The notes beneath the pieces were generated by a model that had not been told where the DNA came from, did no database searches, and saw nothing but the letters and a program-made list of their open reading frames with translations. From NCBI RefSeq assembly GCF_030547425.1, contig NZ_JAUORH010000004.1, positions 1-64,000 of the forward strand: a stretch of DNA of 64,000 bases. Reading direction: 5' to 3'. Within the stretch, counting starts at the first letter, position 1. Every line of letters starts with the position of its first letter. The DNA comes from Tenacibaculum sp. 1_MG-2023 (lineage in GTDB: Bacteria > Bacteroidota > Bacteroidia > Flavobacteriales > Flavobacteriaceae). This document shows positions 17,521 to 27,881 of the stretch, piece by piece. A program made the translations under genes and the position numbers.

Positions 17521-17820
17521 CTACACCAACATCAACTTTTTAACAAGCTCCTCTCCTATTTCCTCATTAATCATTGTTATAATTTTATCTTTACCATAAC
17601 CTAATTGCTCTCTTAAAGCCGATGAAGTTAAACGGACAATCAAGGTTCCGTTTTGTAATTTTACTTCACTTGTGTACGACACAACACCTGGCCCCATCAT
17701 TTTTGCCCAAGCTTCGTCAATATGAATTTTTTGAAATCCTTTTTTTAGTTTATTGTTTTCTTGGATAAAACTTCCCATCAAGTCTTTTAATGAAAAACTA
17801 TCGTTTTCTCTTTTAGCCAT
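17521..17820 (-). CDS. DUF721 (DciA-like) protein
   Basis: A 99-residue DUF721 protein, with the hallmark WAKMMGPGVVSYTSEVKLQNGTLIVRLTSSALREQL stretch. DUF721 includes DciA, which helps load the replicative helicase in bacteria lacking DnaC. It lies just downstream of recF on the same strand, a conserved flavobacterial pairing with DNA replication genes. Confidence 0.85.
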   Translation of the reverse strand: MAKRENDSFSLKDLMGSFIQENNKLKKGFQKIHIDEAWAKMMGPGVVSYTSEVKLQNGTLIVRLTSSALREQLGYGKDKIITMINEEIGEELVKKLMLV

Positions 17821-17857
17821 TTGATTTGCTTTTTGCCTTGTTTTCTTACAATTAAGA

Positions 17858-18937
17858 TTATAATTTAAAAATCTGATATTCTTGGTTACTCTTTTTTATC
17901 ACTTCCTCTGTTCTATCGGCATGTGTATCTGTAATAAAAATTTGTCCAAATTCATCACTATTCACTAAATCAACGATTTGAGCAACACGGTTTTCATCCA
18001 ACTTATCAAAAATATCATCCAATAATAAAATTGGCGTTACATTTGATTGTTTTTTTATGAACTCAAACTGTGCTAATTTTAATGCTATTAAATACGATTT
18101 TTGTTGTCCTTGTGAACCAAACTTTTTAATAGGATGTTCCTCTATTTCAAAATTTAAATCATCTTTATGAATTCCTACCGATGTATACTGTAGCATTTTA
18201 TCTTTCTCTAAACTTTGCTGCAACAAAACTTCTAAAGACACCTCGTGTAACTGACTTTTATAGCGTAGATTTACTTCTTCATTTGCTCCAGAAATAATTT
18301 TATGCTTATCGTTAAAAATAGGCACAAACTCTTCTAAAAAAGTTTTTCTTTTGTTATAAATAACCGTTCCATACTCAATTAATTGCTCATCGTATACTTT
18401 TAAATTTAACGCATCAAATGTTCTGTTAGCAGCAAAATACTTCAACAACGCATTTCGCTGACTCACCGTTTTAGTGTACGAAATTAATGTTTGTAGGTAT
18501 TTTTTATCTTGCTGAGAAATTACTCCATCAATAAATTTACGACGAGTTTCGCTACCTTCAACAATTAAATCCCTATCCGCAGGAGAAATAATCACCAACG
18601 GTAGCTGCCCTATATGTTCAGAAAATTTTTCGTAGGCTTTTCCATTTCGTTTTAACACTTTTTTCTGCCCCCTTTTTAAGGAACAGATAATTTTTTCTTG
18701 TCGGTCGTTTAACAAATAATCTCCTTCAACCATAAAAAAATCTTGACCGTGTCGAATATTCTGCCCTGCAATCGAATTGAAGTAACTTTTAGCAAATGAC
18801 AAATAGTAAATTGCATCAAGTACGTTAGTTTTTCCAATACCGTTATTTCCTACAAAACAATTTATTTTCTTTTGAAAATCAAAAGTTTGCGATTCGATAT
18901 TCTTAAAATTAACCAAAGATAGTTTTTGCAAATACAT
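17858..18937 (-). CDS. recF: DNA replication and repair protein RecF
   Basis: A 359-residue SMC-like ATPase that binds gapped DNA and helps load RecA. It has Walker A GNNGIGKT (30-37), a signature-like [17 protein letters not shown] and Walker [14 protein letters not shown], followed by a D-loop and ITDTHADR. Length is typical. It forms a leftward unit with DUF721 and is divergent from the TPR gene. Confidence 0.96.
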   Translation of the reverse strand: MYLQKLSLVNFKNIESQTFDFQKKINCFVGNNGIGKTNVLDAIYYLSFAKSYFNSIAGQNIRHGQDFFMVEGDYLLNDRQEKIICSLKRGQKKVLKRNGKAYEKFSEHIGQLPLVIISPADRDLIVEGSETRRKFIDGVISQQDKKYLQTLISYTKTVSQRNALLKYFAANRTFDALNLKVYDEQLIEYGTVIYNKRKTFLEEFVPIFNDKHKIISGANEEVNLRYKSQLHEVSLEVLLQQSLEKDKMLQYTSVGIHKDDLNFEIEEHPIKKFGSQGQQKSYLIALKLAQFEFIKKQSNVTPILLLDDIFDKLDENRVAQIVDLVNSDEFGQIFITDTHADRTEEVIKKSNQEYQIFKL

Positions 18938-19050
18938 GAATGAGCCCTGTTACTAAAAGAAAGCGCAAATTATCGAAAATTTACGAAAAAACGACTTTTA
19001 AAATCCAATTAAAAAAACTATTTTTGTCGCCACTAATTTTTTAAGCAATT

Positions 19051-19833
19051 ATGGCTACATACAAGAAAAGAGGTTACAAACCTAAGAAAGAAAAGGTTAC
19101 AAATGAAGTAGAAGAAACTTTTGATGAAACACAAAGTACTACTGCTGAAGTATTTAATACTTTAGATGATACGGCGAACAAATCAGAAGAATGGATTGAA
19201 AAAAATAGCAAGCCATTATTTTACGGATTGGTAGCTGTTGCAGCTTTAATTTTAGTGTACTTAGCCTACAATAAGTTTATTGCAGAGCCAACACAACAAG
19301 AAGCTTCAAACGAATTAGCTTACCCTCGTACTTTCTTTGACAAAGCAAATACTTCTGCAGGTGCAATTGCTGACTCATTATACACTTTAGGTTTAGAAGG
19401 AGGTGATGGTAAATATGGCTTTATTGATGTTGCTGAGCAATTTAGTGGAACAAAAGCAGGAAATTTAGCAAACTACTACGCTGGTATTTCTTACTTAAAA
19501 ATGAAAAAATACGAAGAGGCTATTGAGTATTTAAGTAACTTTAGTTCTGATGATGAGCTATTAGGCCCTACTGTCTTAGGAGCTATTGGTGATGCTTTTG
19601 CTGACATTAACCAGCCAGAAGATGCTTTAGACTACTATCAACAGGCAGCTAATAAAAAAGACAATCAATTTACTACGCCTTTATTTTTATTCAAAGCAGC
19701 TCAAATTGCAATGGATTTAAAAGAGTACAGTAAAGCTGAAAAATTTTATACAACCATTAAAGAAAAATACGCTGATTCTGATCAAGGAAGAGATATTGAA
19801 AAGTATATCAACAGTGCAAAATACGCTCAATAA
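19051..19833 (+). CDS. Membrane-anchored tetratricopeptide repeat protein (YfgM-like)
   Basis: A 260-residue protein. It has a charged N-terminal tail of about 55 residues, one transmembrane helix (about 58-75, PLFYGLVAVAALILVYLAY), then TPR units in the extracytoplasmic part (AGISYLKMKKYEEAIEYL, AFADINQPEDALDYYQQAA, AQIAMDLKEYSKAEKFY). Topology fits YfgM-like periplasmic chaperone-associated proteins. A TATTTTTG box lies at 19019-19026. Its stop overlaps the ribH start by one base. Confidence 0.85.
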   Translation: MATYKKRGYKPKKEKVTNEVEETFDETQSTTAEVFNTLDDTANKSEEWIEKNSKPLFYGLVAVAALILVYLAYNKFIAEPTQQEASNELAYPRTFFDKANTSAGAIADSLYTLGLEGGDGKYGFIDVAEQFSGTKAGNLANYYAGISYLKMKKYEEAIEYLSNFSSDDELLGPTVLGAIGDAFADINQPEDALDYYQQAANKKDNQFTTPLFLFKAAQIAMDLKEYSKAEKFYTTIKEKYADSDQGRDIEKYINSAKYAQ

Positions 19834-20339
19834 TGGCTACAACAAATTTATCTTATTACGATAAAGCAACAATCCCAAATGCGAAACCTTTTCGATTTGG
19901 GATTGTTGTTTCAGAATGGAATCCTGAAATCACTAAAAACCTTCATAAAGGTGCTATTGAAACTTTAATAGACTGTGGAGCAACAGAAGAAAACATTGTT
20001 TCTTGGGATGTTCCTGGTAGTTTTGAATTGGTGTACGGATGTAAAAAAATGATTGAAACACAAAAACTAGATGCTATCATCGCCATTGGAAATGTGATTC
20101 AAGGTGAAACCAAGCATTTTGATTTTGTGTGTGAAGGAGTTACTCAAGGAATTGTAGATTTAAACATTAAGTACGACATTCCTGTAATTTTCTGTGTATT
20201 GACAGACAATACTAAACAACAATCTATTGATCGTTCGGGCGGGGAATTAGGAAACAAAGGAATTGAATGTGCTGTAGCAGCAGTTAAAATGGCAGCAATT
20301 AAAAATCATGAACGTACTTCAAACTCATTAGGTTTTTAA
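19833..20339 (+). CDS. ribH: 6,7-dimethyl-8-ribityllumazine synthase
   Basis: A 168-residue enzyme of riboflavin synthesis that condenses 5-amino-6-ribitylamino-uracil with dihydroxybutanone phosphate. Typical segments are SEWNPEITKNLHKGAIETL, VPGSFELVYGCKKM, IAIGNVIQGETKHFDFVCEGVTQG and PVIFCVLTDNTKQQSIDRSGG. It is translationally coupled to the TPR gene and followed by a strong terminator. Confidence 0.96.
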   Translation: MATTNLSYYDKATIPNAKPFRFGIVVSEWNPEITKNLHKGAIETLIDCGATEENIVSWDVPGSFELVYGCKKMIETQKLDAIIAIGNVIQGETKHFDFVCEGVTQGIVDLNIKYDIPVIFCVLTDNTKQQSIDRSGGELGNKGIECAVAAVKMAAIKNHERTSNSLGF

Positions 20340-20367
20340 TCGATTCTTTTTTTAGATAAACATTATT

Positions 20368-20403
20368 AAAAAGCGTTTAAGTTGTACAACTTAAACGCTT
20401 TTT
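20368..20403 (+). terminator. Terminator of ribH
   Basis: A perfect 18-bp palindrome spans this interval (AAAAAGCGTTTAAGTTGT and its complement with no spacer) and ends in a T run. Confidence 0.85.
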
Positions 20404-20517
20404 AACTTTAATTTATTCACTTTTTTTGACCACCTCTCTATAATTCAGTAACTTTGAAATTCGTCTTATTTGGTGTGATTTTTGTTCCACGTAAGCTATT
20501 AAAGAAGCAACAATTTT

Positions 20518-20799
20518 ATGGGATTTATCAAAAAAGAAAATAAAAAATTTGATTACAAACCTCGTTATTACAAAGGAGATGGAAATCCTTATGAAATAAA
20601 GCAAAAGTTTGATCAATACAGAACTACTATTGGAAAGAAAAAAGGTTTAAAAGGAAAATTTAACGCTGCTATTGACGAATTCAAAGGGTCTGGCTACAAG
20701 CTAAATAAAACTATCGTTGTTATAGCGTTGGTTTTAACGCTTATTTTTTTGTTTATTATCGATTTTGACCTTTCTATCTTTTTCTCAAAAAATAATTAA
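20518..20799 (+). CDS. Small membrane protein upstream of mutL
   Basis: A 93-residue protein with a basic N-terminal half and one transmembrane helix at about 68-88 near the C-terminus. Homologues in flavobacteria sit between ribH and mutL and are sometimes labelled riboflavin synthase beta subunit by position only; nothing in the sequence supports enzymatic activity. The stop directly abuts the mutL ATG, so the two are probably co-translated. Confidence 0.72.
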   Translation: MGFIKKENKKFDYKPRYYKGDGNPYEIKQKFDQYRTTIGKKKGLKGKFNAAIDEFKGSGYKLNKTIVVIALVLTLIFLFIIDFDLSIFFSKNN

Positions 20800-22653
20800 A
20801 TGTCAGATATTATACAGCTACTACCTGATCATGTTGCGAATCAAATTGCTGCTGGAGAAGTGGTTCAACGCCCCGCTTCTGTGGTAAAAGAATTAGTTGA
20901 AAATTCAATTGATGCAGGTGCTACCTCTATCACCTTATTGTTAAAAGATGCAGGAAAAACTTTAATTCAAGTAATTGATGACGGTAAGGGAATGAGTGCT
21001 ACGGATGCTCGTTTAAGTTTTGAACGTCATGCTACTTCAAAAATTAAAGAAGCACAAGATTTATTCAATTTAAACACCAAAGGGTTTCGTGGTGAGGCTT
21101 TAGCTTCTATTGCTGCCATTGCTCATGTTGAATTAAAAACGAAACAAGAAGATGACGAGTTAGGAACACAGATAAAAATTGAAGGTAGTGAGATAACTTC
21201 TCAAGAAGTAGTTTCAACAGCAAAAGGAACTAGTATTGCTATTAAAAATTTATTTTTTAACATTCCTGCACGTCGTAACTTTTTAAAATCTGACACAGTT
21301 GAAACGCGTCATATTGTTGATGAATTTCAACGTGTGGCTTTAGCGCACCCTACTATTTCTTTTTTATTACATCATAACAACAACGAAATTTATCATTTAA
21401 AGAAAAGTAACTTCCGTAAACGTATTGTAGCTATTTTTGGAACTAAAATGAACGAAAAGTTAGTTCCTATTAATGAGCAAACAGATATTATAACTGTTAA
21501 CGGATTTGTTGCTAAACCAGAGTTTGCTAAGAAAAAACGTGGTGAACAGTTCTTTTTTGTGAATAACCGATTTATAAAAAGTTCGTATTTAAATCATGCG
21601 GTAGTAAATGCTTTTGAAGGTTTATTAGAAAGTGGTTCGCATCCTTCTTATTTCTTGTATTTAGAGGTACCACCTAATACAATTGATATTAACATTCACC
21701 CGACAAAAACGGAAATTAAGTTTGATAACGAAAAAGCATTATATGCTATTTTACGTGCTACTGTAAAACATAGTTTGGGGCAGTACAATGTAGCTCCTGT
21801 ATTGGATTTTGATAGAGATGCTACTTTAGATACTCCTTACGATTATAGTAAAAAGGGTAGTTCTTCGGTTCCTCCAATAACGGTAGACCCGTCATTTAAT
21901 CCTTTTAAAACAGAAACAAATTATAAAGAGTCTTATAACGAAAGTGACTCACCAAAAAGTACAACAACACACAGTTATCAATCTAATTTTAAAAAAGACA
22001 CTGGAAGTTGGGAGGCTTTATATACGAACACTGATACTATTGAATCCACTCAGCAAGAACAACTTTTTGAGTCTGAACAAGAAACTGAAACTGGAAAGAC
22101 CTTCCAAATTCAAAAAAAATACTTGTTAAGCTCTATAAAATCAGGCGTGGTATTAATTCATCAATCTTTAGCACATCAACGAGTTTTATACGAGGAGTTT
22201 TTAGAGAACATTACCGTAAAAGAAGCAAGCAGTCAGCAATTGCTGTTTCCTGTAAATATTTCTTTTTCTTCCTCTGATATAGAAATGATATACAGTATAA
22301 AATCTGATTTAGAGAGTGCTGGTTTTATGTTTGACGAGTTCACCAAAGAAAGTGTGGTAATTGCTGGAATCCCAACCTCAATAAGTGAAAGTCAAATCAC
22401 TCTTATTTTAGAACAGTTATTAGACGATATTAAACTTGAAGTACCTGATAGTAGTTTTAGTCACTTTGATGTGATGGCTAAATCATTTGCAAAATCACTA
22501 GCTATAAAAACAGGAACTACTTTAAACCATAAAGAACAAGAAAATTTAGTAAACAATTTATTTTCTTGTAAAGAACCTAACATTTCACCATTTGGTAAAC
22601 CTACGTTTAAAACACTAACCTTAAACGAGATAGATACCATTTTTAATAAATAA
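20800..22653 (+). CDS. mutL: DNA mismatch repair endonuclease MutL
   Basis: A 617-residue protein. GHKL ATPase motifs are in the first 100 residues (ELVENSIDAGATSI, IDDGKGM, TKGFRGEALASI), followed by the transducer domain to about 330, a low-complexity linker at about 345-430 and the C-terminal dimerisation domain. MutL couples MutS mismatch recognition to strand incision. It is the head of a rightward run with two rhomboids and an EEP protein. Confidence 0.96.
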   Translation: MSDIIQLLPDHVANQIAAGEVVQRPASVVKELVENSIDAGATSITLLLKDAGKTLIQVIDDGKGMSATDARLSFERHATSKIKEAQDLFNLNTKGFRGEALASIAAIAHVELKTKQEDDELGTQIKIEGSEITSQEVVSTAKGTSIAIKNLFFNIPARRNFLKSDTVETRHIVDEFQRVALAHPTISFLLHHNNNEIYHLKKSNFRKRIVAIFGTKMNEKLVPINEQTDIITVNGFVAKPEFAKKKRGEQFFFVNNRFIKSSYLNHAVVNAFEGLLESGSHPSYFLYLEVPPNTIDINIHPTKTEIKFDNEKALYAILRATVKHSLGQYNVAPVLDFDRDATLDTPYDYSKKGSSSVPPITVDPSFNPFKTETNYKESYNESDSPKSTTTHSYQSNFKKDTGSWEALYTNTDTIESTQQEQLFESEQETETGKTFQIQKKYLLSSIKSGVVLIHQSLAHQRVLYEEFLENITVKEASSQQLLFPVNISFSSSDIEMIYSIKSDLESAGFMFDEFTKESVVIAGIPTSISESQITLILEQLLDDIKLEVPDSSFSHFDVMAKSFAKSLAIKTGTTLNHKEQENLVNNLFSCKEPNISPFGKPTFKTLTLNEIDTIFNK

Positions 22654-22661
22654 TAAGTACT

Positions 22662-23387
22662 ATGCCTAGATTAACACAAGCCATAAAGCATTTAATAATC
22701 ATTAACGTGATTCTATTTTTTGCTCCGCAGTTATTAAACATGGATTTAACTAATCTATTTGCTTTACATTATCCTAAAAACGAACATTTTGGTATCTGGC
22801 AATATATTACGCACATGTTTATGCACGGTGGAACTATGCACTTAATCTTCAACATGTATGCTTTATGGGCTTTTGGGACTCCTCTAGAACAAATGTGGGG
22901 CCGAAACAAGTTTTTGTTTTTCTATTTTTCTGCAGGAATTGGTGCTGGTTTAATTTACACTTTTGCCAATTATTATCAATTTAATGGAATATACGAACAG
23001 CTAATTGGAATGGGTATTTCTCCCGCTGAAATTCAAAATATTTTAAGTTCAGGTCAGTATAACGATAGCTTAATAACTTTGTCTAATAAAACTATGAGTG
23101 AGTTTTATAGCTTGTACCACACCCCTGCCGTTGGTGCTTCAGGTGCTATTTATGGAATTTTAGTTGCATTTGGATTAACTTACCCTGATGCTAAATTAGC
23201 GTTGATTTTCTTCCCTGTTCCTATTGCTGCCAAATACTTTATTCCTCTAATTATAGTAAGTGATTTGTTCTTTGGTATGACAAGTTACTCAATTGGTAAC
23301 ATTGCACATTTCGCTCATATTGGGGGTGCTATTATTGGTTTTATTATTGCTTGGTACTGGAAAAAAAATCAATTTAAATTTCGTTAA
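22662..23387 (+). CDS. Rhomboid family intramembrane serine protease (first copy)
   Basis: A 241-residue, six-helix rhomboid. The catalytic dyad is likely Ser150 in VGASGAIYG and His209 in HFAHIGG; the L1 loop has the GxxWQ-type WQYITHMFMHGG. It cleaves transmembrane substrates within the membrane. It sits 8 bases after mutL and 41 bases before a second, divergent rhomboid. Confidence 0.92.
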   Translation: MPRLTQAIKHLIIINVILFFAPQLLNMDLTNLFALHYPKNEHFGIWQYITHMFMHGGTMHLIFNMYALWAFGTPLEQMWGRNKFLFFYFSAGIGAGLIYTFANYYQFNGIYEQLIGMGISPAEIQNILSSGQYNDSLITLSNKTMSEFYSLYHTPAVGASGAIYGILVAFGLTYPDAKLALIFFPVPIAAKYFIPLIIVSDLFFGMTSYSIGNIAHFAHIGGAIIGFIIAWYWKKNQFKFR

Positions 23388-23428
23388 TTTAGTATCTTAA
23401 CTTGTCTTTATTCAAGAAGTCTTAAAAT

Positions 23429-24289
23429 ATGAATATACTCGAAAACTTAAAATATAGATTTAAACACGCAGGAATTGTTGAACAATTAATTTACGTAAAC
23501 TTAGCTGTTTTCTTACTTGTTTTTGTGACCAATACTTTTGGATTTCTTTTTCAATCAAAAACAAACTTTTTAGTAGAATGGCTTGCGTTACCTGCTAACT
23601 TTGATGACTTTATTGTTAAACCGTGGACGATTATTACCTATGGTTTTTTACACACTAGTTTTTTACATATTCTATTCAACTTAATTGCCTTATTTTATAT
23701 CGGGCATTTATTTCAACAATATTTCACTCCCAAGCAGTTACTTAGTTTTTATTTACTAGGAACATTGTTTGGAGGGATTGTTTTTGTTGCTAGTTATAAT
23801 TTTTTTCCTGCCCTACAAAATGTTGCACATAATAGTGTTTTGTTAGGTGCTTCAGCTGGTATTTCTGCTATCTTTATTGGTATTGCTACCTATATACCTA
23901 ATTATGAATTAAAGTTCCCGTTAATTGGTTTTGTGAAACTATGGGTATTGGCTTGTATTTGGATTGCTATTGATGTTATTCAAATTCCTGCTGGTAATGC
24001 TGGCGGGCATTTAGCACACCTTGGTGGTGCTTTATTAGGTTTTTTCTATGTTCGTAGTGCTAGTAATAAGGAGTTGGATATTTTTAAGTCGATAAACAAA
24101 CTTTTTTCTAAAAAAGAAAGAAAGCTAAAAACAGTTTATAAATCTGGTAATAAAACACCAAAACCAAACGTTGATAAAACAAAAAACCAAGAAGAAGTAG
24201 ATGCTATTTTAGATAAAATTAGTAAATCTGGATACGATACTTTAAGTAAAAGTGAAAAAGAGTTTTTATTTAAACAAGGAAAAAATTAG
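23429..24289 (+). CDS. Rhomboid family intramembrane serine protease (second copy)
   Basis: A 286-residue protein with a six-helix rhomboid core. The dyad is Ser142 in LGASAGISA and His197 in GGHLAHLGG. After the last helix (about residue 210) there is a basic cytoplasmic tail of about 75 residues, absent from the first copy. Its stop abuts the next gene's start. The tandem pair is divergent in sequence, so it is an old duplication or paralogous pairing. Confidence 0.92.
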   Translation: MNILENLKYRFKHAGIVEQLIYVNLAVFLLVFVTNTFGFLFQSKTNFLVEWLALPANFDDFIVKPWTIITYGFLHTSFLHILFNLIALFYIGHLFQQYFTPKQLLSFYLLGTLFGGIVFVASYNFFPALQNVAHNSVLLGASAGISAIFIGIATYIPNYELKFPLIGFVKLWVLACIWIAIDVIQIPAGNAGGHLAHLGGALLGFFYVRSASNKELDIFKSINKLFSKKERKLKTVYKSGNKTPKPNVDKTKNQEEVDAILDKISKSGYDTLSKSEKEFLFKQGKN

Positions 24290-25303
24290 ATGAAAAAGTT
24301 TTCGATAGCTCATAAGTTTATATTCTTTATCAATTCAGTTTTTGCAGCTGTTTTATTGCTATCGTATGCGCTTCCGTACGTATCTCCACAAACAATTCCT
24401 TTCCTTTCTGTTTTTGGACTTTTTGTCCCGTTTTTAGTTATCGTAAACATTGCTTTTTTTGTGTATTGGCTTATTAAAATGCATAAAAATGCTTTTTTAT
24501 CATTACTTGTTTTAGCCATAGGATGGTTTGTTTCTACTCCCTTAGTTAAGTTTTCTAATAAGGAGGTAATTTTAAATGATGATTTAAAAATAATGAGCTA
24601 CAATGTCCATTTGTTTAATCATTATAAACATGAAGAAGATGTAACTACTGAACAAAAGATTTATGAGTTCATCAATAATGAAAATCCAGACGTTATTGCT
24701 GTACAGGAATTTTACAATTCTAAAATGTTAGATATTAAACTTCCTTATAAATACATCAAAACGAAAACGAAAACGAATAAATTTGGATTAGCTATTTATT
24801 CCAAACACCCAATTATAAACTCTGGTTCTCTTGATTTTAAACAAAGTGCTAACAACACCATTTTTGCCGATATTCTTGTAAAAGATGACACTGTTCGTAT
24901 TTATAATGTGCATTTAGAGTCATTAAAACTAAATCCGAAAAAAGAAAATTTTGGAGAAAAAAGTTCTGAGCGTTTATTTAAACGTTTAGAAAATGGTTTT
25001 GTAAAACAAGTAAGTCAGGTTGAATTAATTCAACAACATGAGTATTCATGGAAAGGTAAAAAAATTGTTTGTGGTGACTTTAATAACACCGCTTATTCTT
25101 GGGCTTATAAACAATTGGCTTCTGATAAAAAAGATGCTTTTATTGAATGTGGAATTGGTTTAGGTAAGTCTTTTAGGTACATTTATCCTATGCGAATTGA
25201 TTTTATTTTAACAGATAAAAAAGCTACTGTGAATCAATTTAAAACTTACGGAGACATAAAACTATCTGACCACTACCCTGTTATGACTCGTTTACATTGG
25301 TAA
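24290..25303 (+). CDS. Membrane-associated endonuclease/exonuclease/phosphatase family protein
   Basis: A 337-residue protein with three N-terminal transmembrane helices (about 9-30, 37-60, 67-86) and an EEP domain at about 97-337. EEP motifs are MSYNVHLFNH, PDVIAVQEFY, VYNVHLESL, VCGDFNNTAYS and LSDHYPVMTRLHW, which carry the catalytic Asp, Asn and His. The substrate could be nucleic acid or a phospholipid headgroup. It is immediately coupled to the second rhomboid. Confidence 0.88.
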   Translation: MKKFSIAHKFIFFINSVFAAVLLLSYALPYVSPQTIPFLSVFGLFVPFLVIVNIAFFVYWLIKMHKNAFLSLLVLAIGWFVSTPLVKFSNKEVILNDDLKIMSYNVHLFNHYKHEEDVTTEQKIYEFINNENPDVIAVQEFYNSKMLDIKLPYKYIKTKTKTNKFGLAIYSKHPIINSGSLDFKQSANNTIFADILVKDDTVRIYNVHLESLKLNPKKENFGEKSSERLFKRLENGFVKQVSQVELIQQHEYSWKGKKIVCGDFNNTAYSWAYKQLASDKKDAFIECGIGLGKSFRYIYPMRIDFILTDKKATVNQFKTYGDIKLSDHYPVMTRLHW

Positions 25304-25358
25304 ATTAATTTTTAATTCGGTATAAAAGTGTATTTTTAACCGAACTAAAAATAATACT

Positions 25359-26504
25359 ATGAAACAGCATTACCATGTTGCTATTATTGGCAGCGGACCA
25401 TCAGGAGCTTCAACAGCTTTTTACTTAGCTCAAAAAGGGATTTCAACAGTTATTATTGAAAAAGAAACTTTACCACGCTATAAAACATGTGGTGGAGGTT
25501 TTGTTTTTAGAGGTCGTAAAAACTTACCTTTTGATATTAAAGAGGTCGTTGAAAAAGAGTTTCATACTGTTGATATTTATTTGGGAGAGAAACTTCACTT
25601 TAAAACGCATAGAGAAAAACCAACTATTTCTATGATTATGCGTGATTCTTTTGACAATCTTATCACGCAAAAAGCAAAAGAGTTTGGTGCTACTTTACTA
25701 GAAAACCATAAGCTAAAAGGATTAACTTTTTCTAATGATATTATTACTCTAGAAACTTCTCAAGGTAATTTTACTGCTAATTTTGTTATCGCTGCTGATG
25801 GTGCTTTGAGTCCTACAGCTAAAATGGCTGGGTGGAAAGAAGATACTCGTAAATTAATTCCTGCTTTAGAATATGAAGTAGAAGTTTCTGACGAAGACTT
25901 TGATCGTTTATCTAAAGAAGTTCGTTTTGATATTGATGCTATTCCTTACGGTTATGCTTGGAATTTCCCAAAGAAAAAGCATTTATCTATTGGGGTTGCC
26001 TCTGCTAGAAGAACTAAAATTAACTTGAAAGAACACTATCAACAATATTTAAAAACTTTAAATATTACAAATATTGTTAGCGAATCTCAACATGGTTTTC
26101 AAATCCCTGTTGCTCCTCGTACAGATGGTTTTGTTAAAAACAATGTGTTTTTAATTGGTGATGCTGCTGGTTTTGCTGATCCTATTACTGCTGAAGGAAT
26201 TTCTAATGCTATTTACAGTGGTAAATTGGCTGCTGAAGCTATAATTGAGAGTGAAAAAGAACCTGAATTAGCTACTAAATTATATTTAGAAAAAATATCT
26301 GAAAGCCTACTTCCTGAAATAAAAACTGGTTTATGGCTTTCAAAATGGTTTTACGAGCAAAAGAATATCCGAAATATTATATTGAAAAAATACGGTCAGC
26401 AGTTTAGTGAAGCGATGGCCGATGTTTTTCACGGGGATAGAAGTTATCCTAAAGACATTAAAAAAACAATTACGAATCGAATTAAAGATTTAGTTTCATA
26501 TTAA
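25359..26504 (+). CDS. Geranylgeranyl reductase family FAD-dependent oxidoreductase
   Basis: A 381-residue flavoprotein. The N-terminal dinucleotide-binding motif is IIGSGPSGASTAFYLAQKG (about 9-27), with PRYKTCGGG following and the FAD motif LIGDAAGFADPITAEGI near 265. This is the geranylgeranyl reductase/digeranylgeranylglycerophospholipid reductase family; in Bacteroidota it probably reduces isoprenoid or lipid double bonds. The exact substrate is not known. Confidence 0.86.
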   Translation: MKQHYHVAIIGSGPSGASTAFYLAQKGISTVIIEKETLPRYKTCGGGFVFRGRKNLPFDIKEVVEKEFHTVDIYLGEKLHFKTHREKPTISMIMRDSFDNLITQKAKEFGATLLENHKLKGLTFSNDIITLETSQGNFTANFVIAADGALSPTAKMAGWKEDTRKLIPALEYEVEVSDEDFDRLSKEVRFDIDAIPYGYAWNFPKKKHLSIGVASARRTKINLKEHYQQYLKTLNITNIVSESQHGFQIPVAPRTDGFVKNNVFLIGDAAGFADPITAEGISNAIYSGKLAAEAIIESEKEPELATKLYLEKISESLLPEIKTGLWLSKWFYEQKNIRNIILKKYGQQFSEAMADVFHGDRSYPKDIKKTITNRIKDLVSY

Positions 26505-26631
26505 CAAAGAGATTGCTTATAGCTACTATCATTTTTGATTAACAATACAGTTTTAAAATCTAAATACTATTATTTATACTTCTTATTTGTAAAGAAGAAT
26601 ATCTAATTTTGTGTTTAATTAGAACAGTATT

Positions 26632-27732
26632 ATGAATCTAAATAGTTACTTAATTCCTATAATTTATTTACTCGGCCTCATTCAAGGAATTATATTTAGT
26701 ATACTTTTAATTTACTTGGATAAAAAAAATAATCGCCCTACATTACTTTTAGGGTTATTTATTTTTGCTTACTCCATAAATTACCTTAAACCAATAGCTA
26801 AACTTTTAGATTTAGATAAAAATTACTCTTTTTTAAATAATCTTCCTGTTGATTTTACTTGGTTACTATTCCCTCTTTTTTATGTTTACATAAGAAACAT
26901 TTCTATACTACCTAAATCTAATAAAGTCTATTTTTATTTATTACCAGGTTTGTTAATGTTAATTATAGATATATTGGTTTATCTTAATTTATCATCAGGG
27001 TTAGAACTGTTAAAACTTTCAAAAGAATTTCGTTTTGTAAATCATATAGGTGGGCATTTGTATGATATTTTTATATACTACAAAACTTATACTTTTATAA
27101 AAAAACATACCGAAGAAACTAACAATCAATACACTTCTACTACAGGTAAAGAGCTACAATGGGCTAAAACATTTATGTCAATTGGTCTCTTTTTTACGCT
27201 CACACTTCATTTCTTACCTGAAATAACAAATAAAACTCTCAATTTATTTATTATTTTAATTGATGTTGGGCTTTTATACTGGATTAGTATTTATGGGCTA
27301 CAACAACAAACAATTAAAAACTTGACTCAACAAAAAGACTCTAAGATTGAAAAAAAGAACAATTTGAATAGCGAGAATAAAATAAGTAAAGTTGATAAAG
27401 ATTTATTTAACCATATTCAACAAACTATAATTTTACATAAAAAATATAAAGATCCAGATTTAACCATTGCTGATATAGCTAATATTACAAATCAACACCC
27501 TAAAAGAATTTCTTTTGTTGTTAATGAAATTTCAAATAAAAACTTTAAAACTTTTATAAATGGTTTTAGAGTTAATGAAGCTATAGAAATTTTAAAAAGT
27601 AATAATTCAAAAAACTATAGTATTGAAGGTATTAGTTTAGAGGTTGGTTTTAAAAGTAAAAGTGCTTTTTATAGTGCCTTCAAGAAAGAAACTGGTACTA
27701 CTCCTACTAATTATAAAAATAGCTTTTTCTAA
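26632..27732 (+). CDS. AraC family regulator with N-terminal membrane domain
   Basis: A 366-residue protein. About six or seven transmembrane helices occupy residues 5-230, followed by a linker and a C-terminal AraC/XylS DNA-binding domain (about 270-365; LTIADIANITNQHPKRISFVVN and ISLEVGFKSKSAFYSAFKKETGTTPTNYK). This membrane-bound AraC architecture is common in flavobacteria. The neighbouring lipoprotein gene may be a target. Confidence 0.87.
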   Translation: MNLNSYLIPIIYLLGLIQGIIFSILLIYLDKKNNRPTLLLGLFIFAYSINYLKPIAKLLDLDKNYSFLNNLPVDFTWLLFPLFYVYIRNISILPKSNKVYFYLLPGLLMLIIDILVYLNLSSGLELLKLSKEFRFVNHIGGHLYDIFIYYKTYTFIKKHTEETNNQYTSTTGKELQWAKTFMSIGLFFTLTLHFLPEITNKTLNLFIILIDVGLLYWISIYGLQQQTIKNLTQQKDSKIEKKNNLNSENKISKVDKDLFNHIQQTIILHKKYKDPDLTIADIANITNQHPKRISFVVNEISNKNFKTFINGFRVNEAIEILKSNNSKNYSIEGISLEVGFKSKSAFYSAFKKETGTTPTNYKNSFF

Positions 27733-27881
27733 TATTTAACCTATAAAAACCTGTTTCTTTCATTTAAAAAAGAGTTAATTAAAGTTCTATTTTCTGATTT
27801 TCGAACTCATTATCTCTTTATCTTTCATATTTAAATGATTTAAAATATTGAGTTTTGCAAAAAATTAAAAATTAAAACTAC

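Noticed and set aside
20413..20616. Minus-strand frame opposite the small membrane protein gene before mutL
   Set aside because: It overlaps the ribH-mutL intergenic region antisense, with no domain, and the plus-strand gene has better context.
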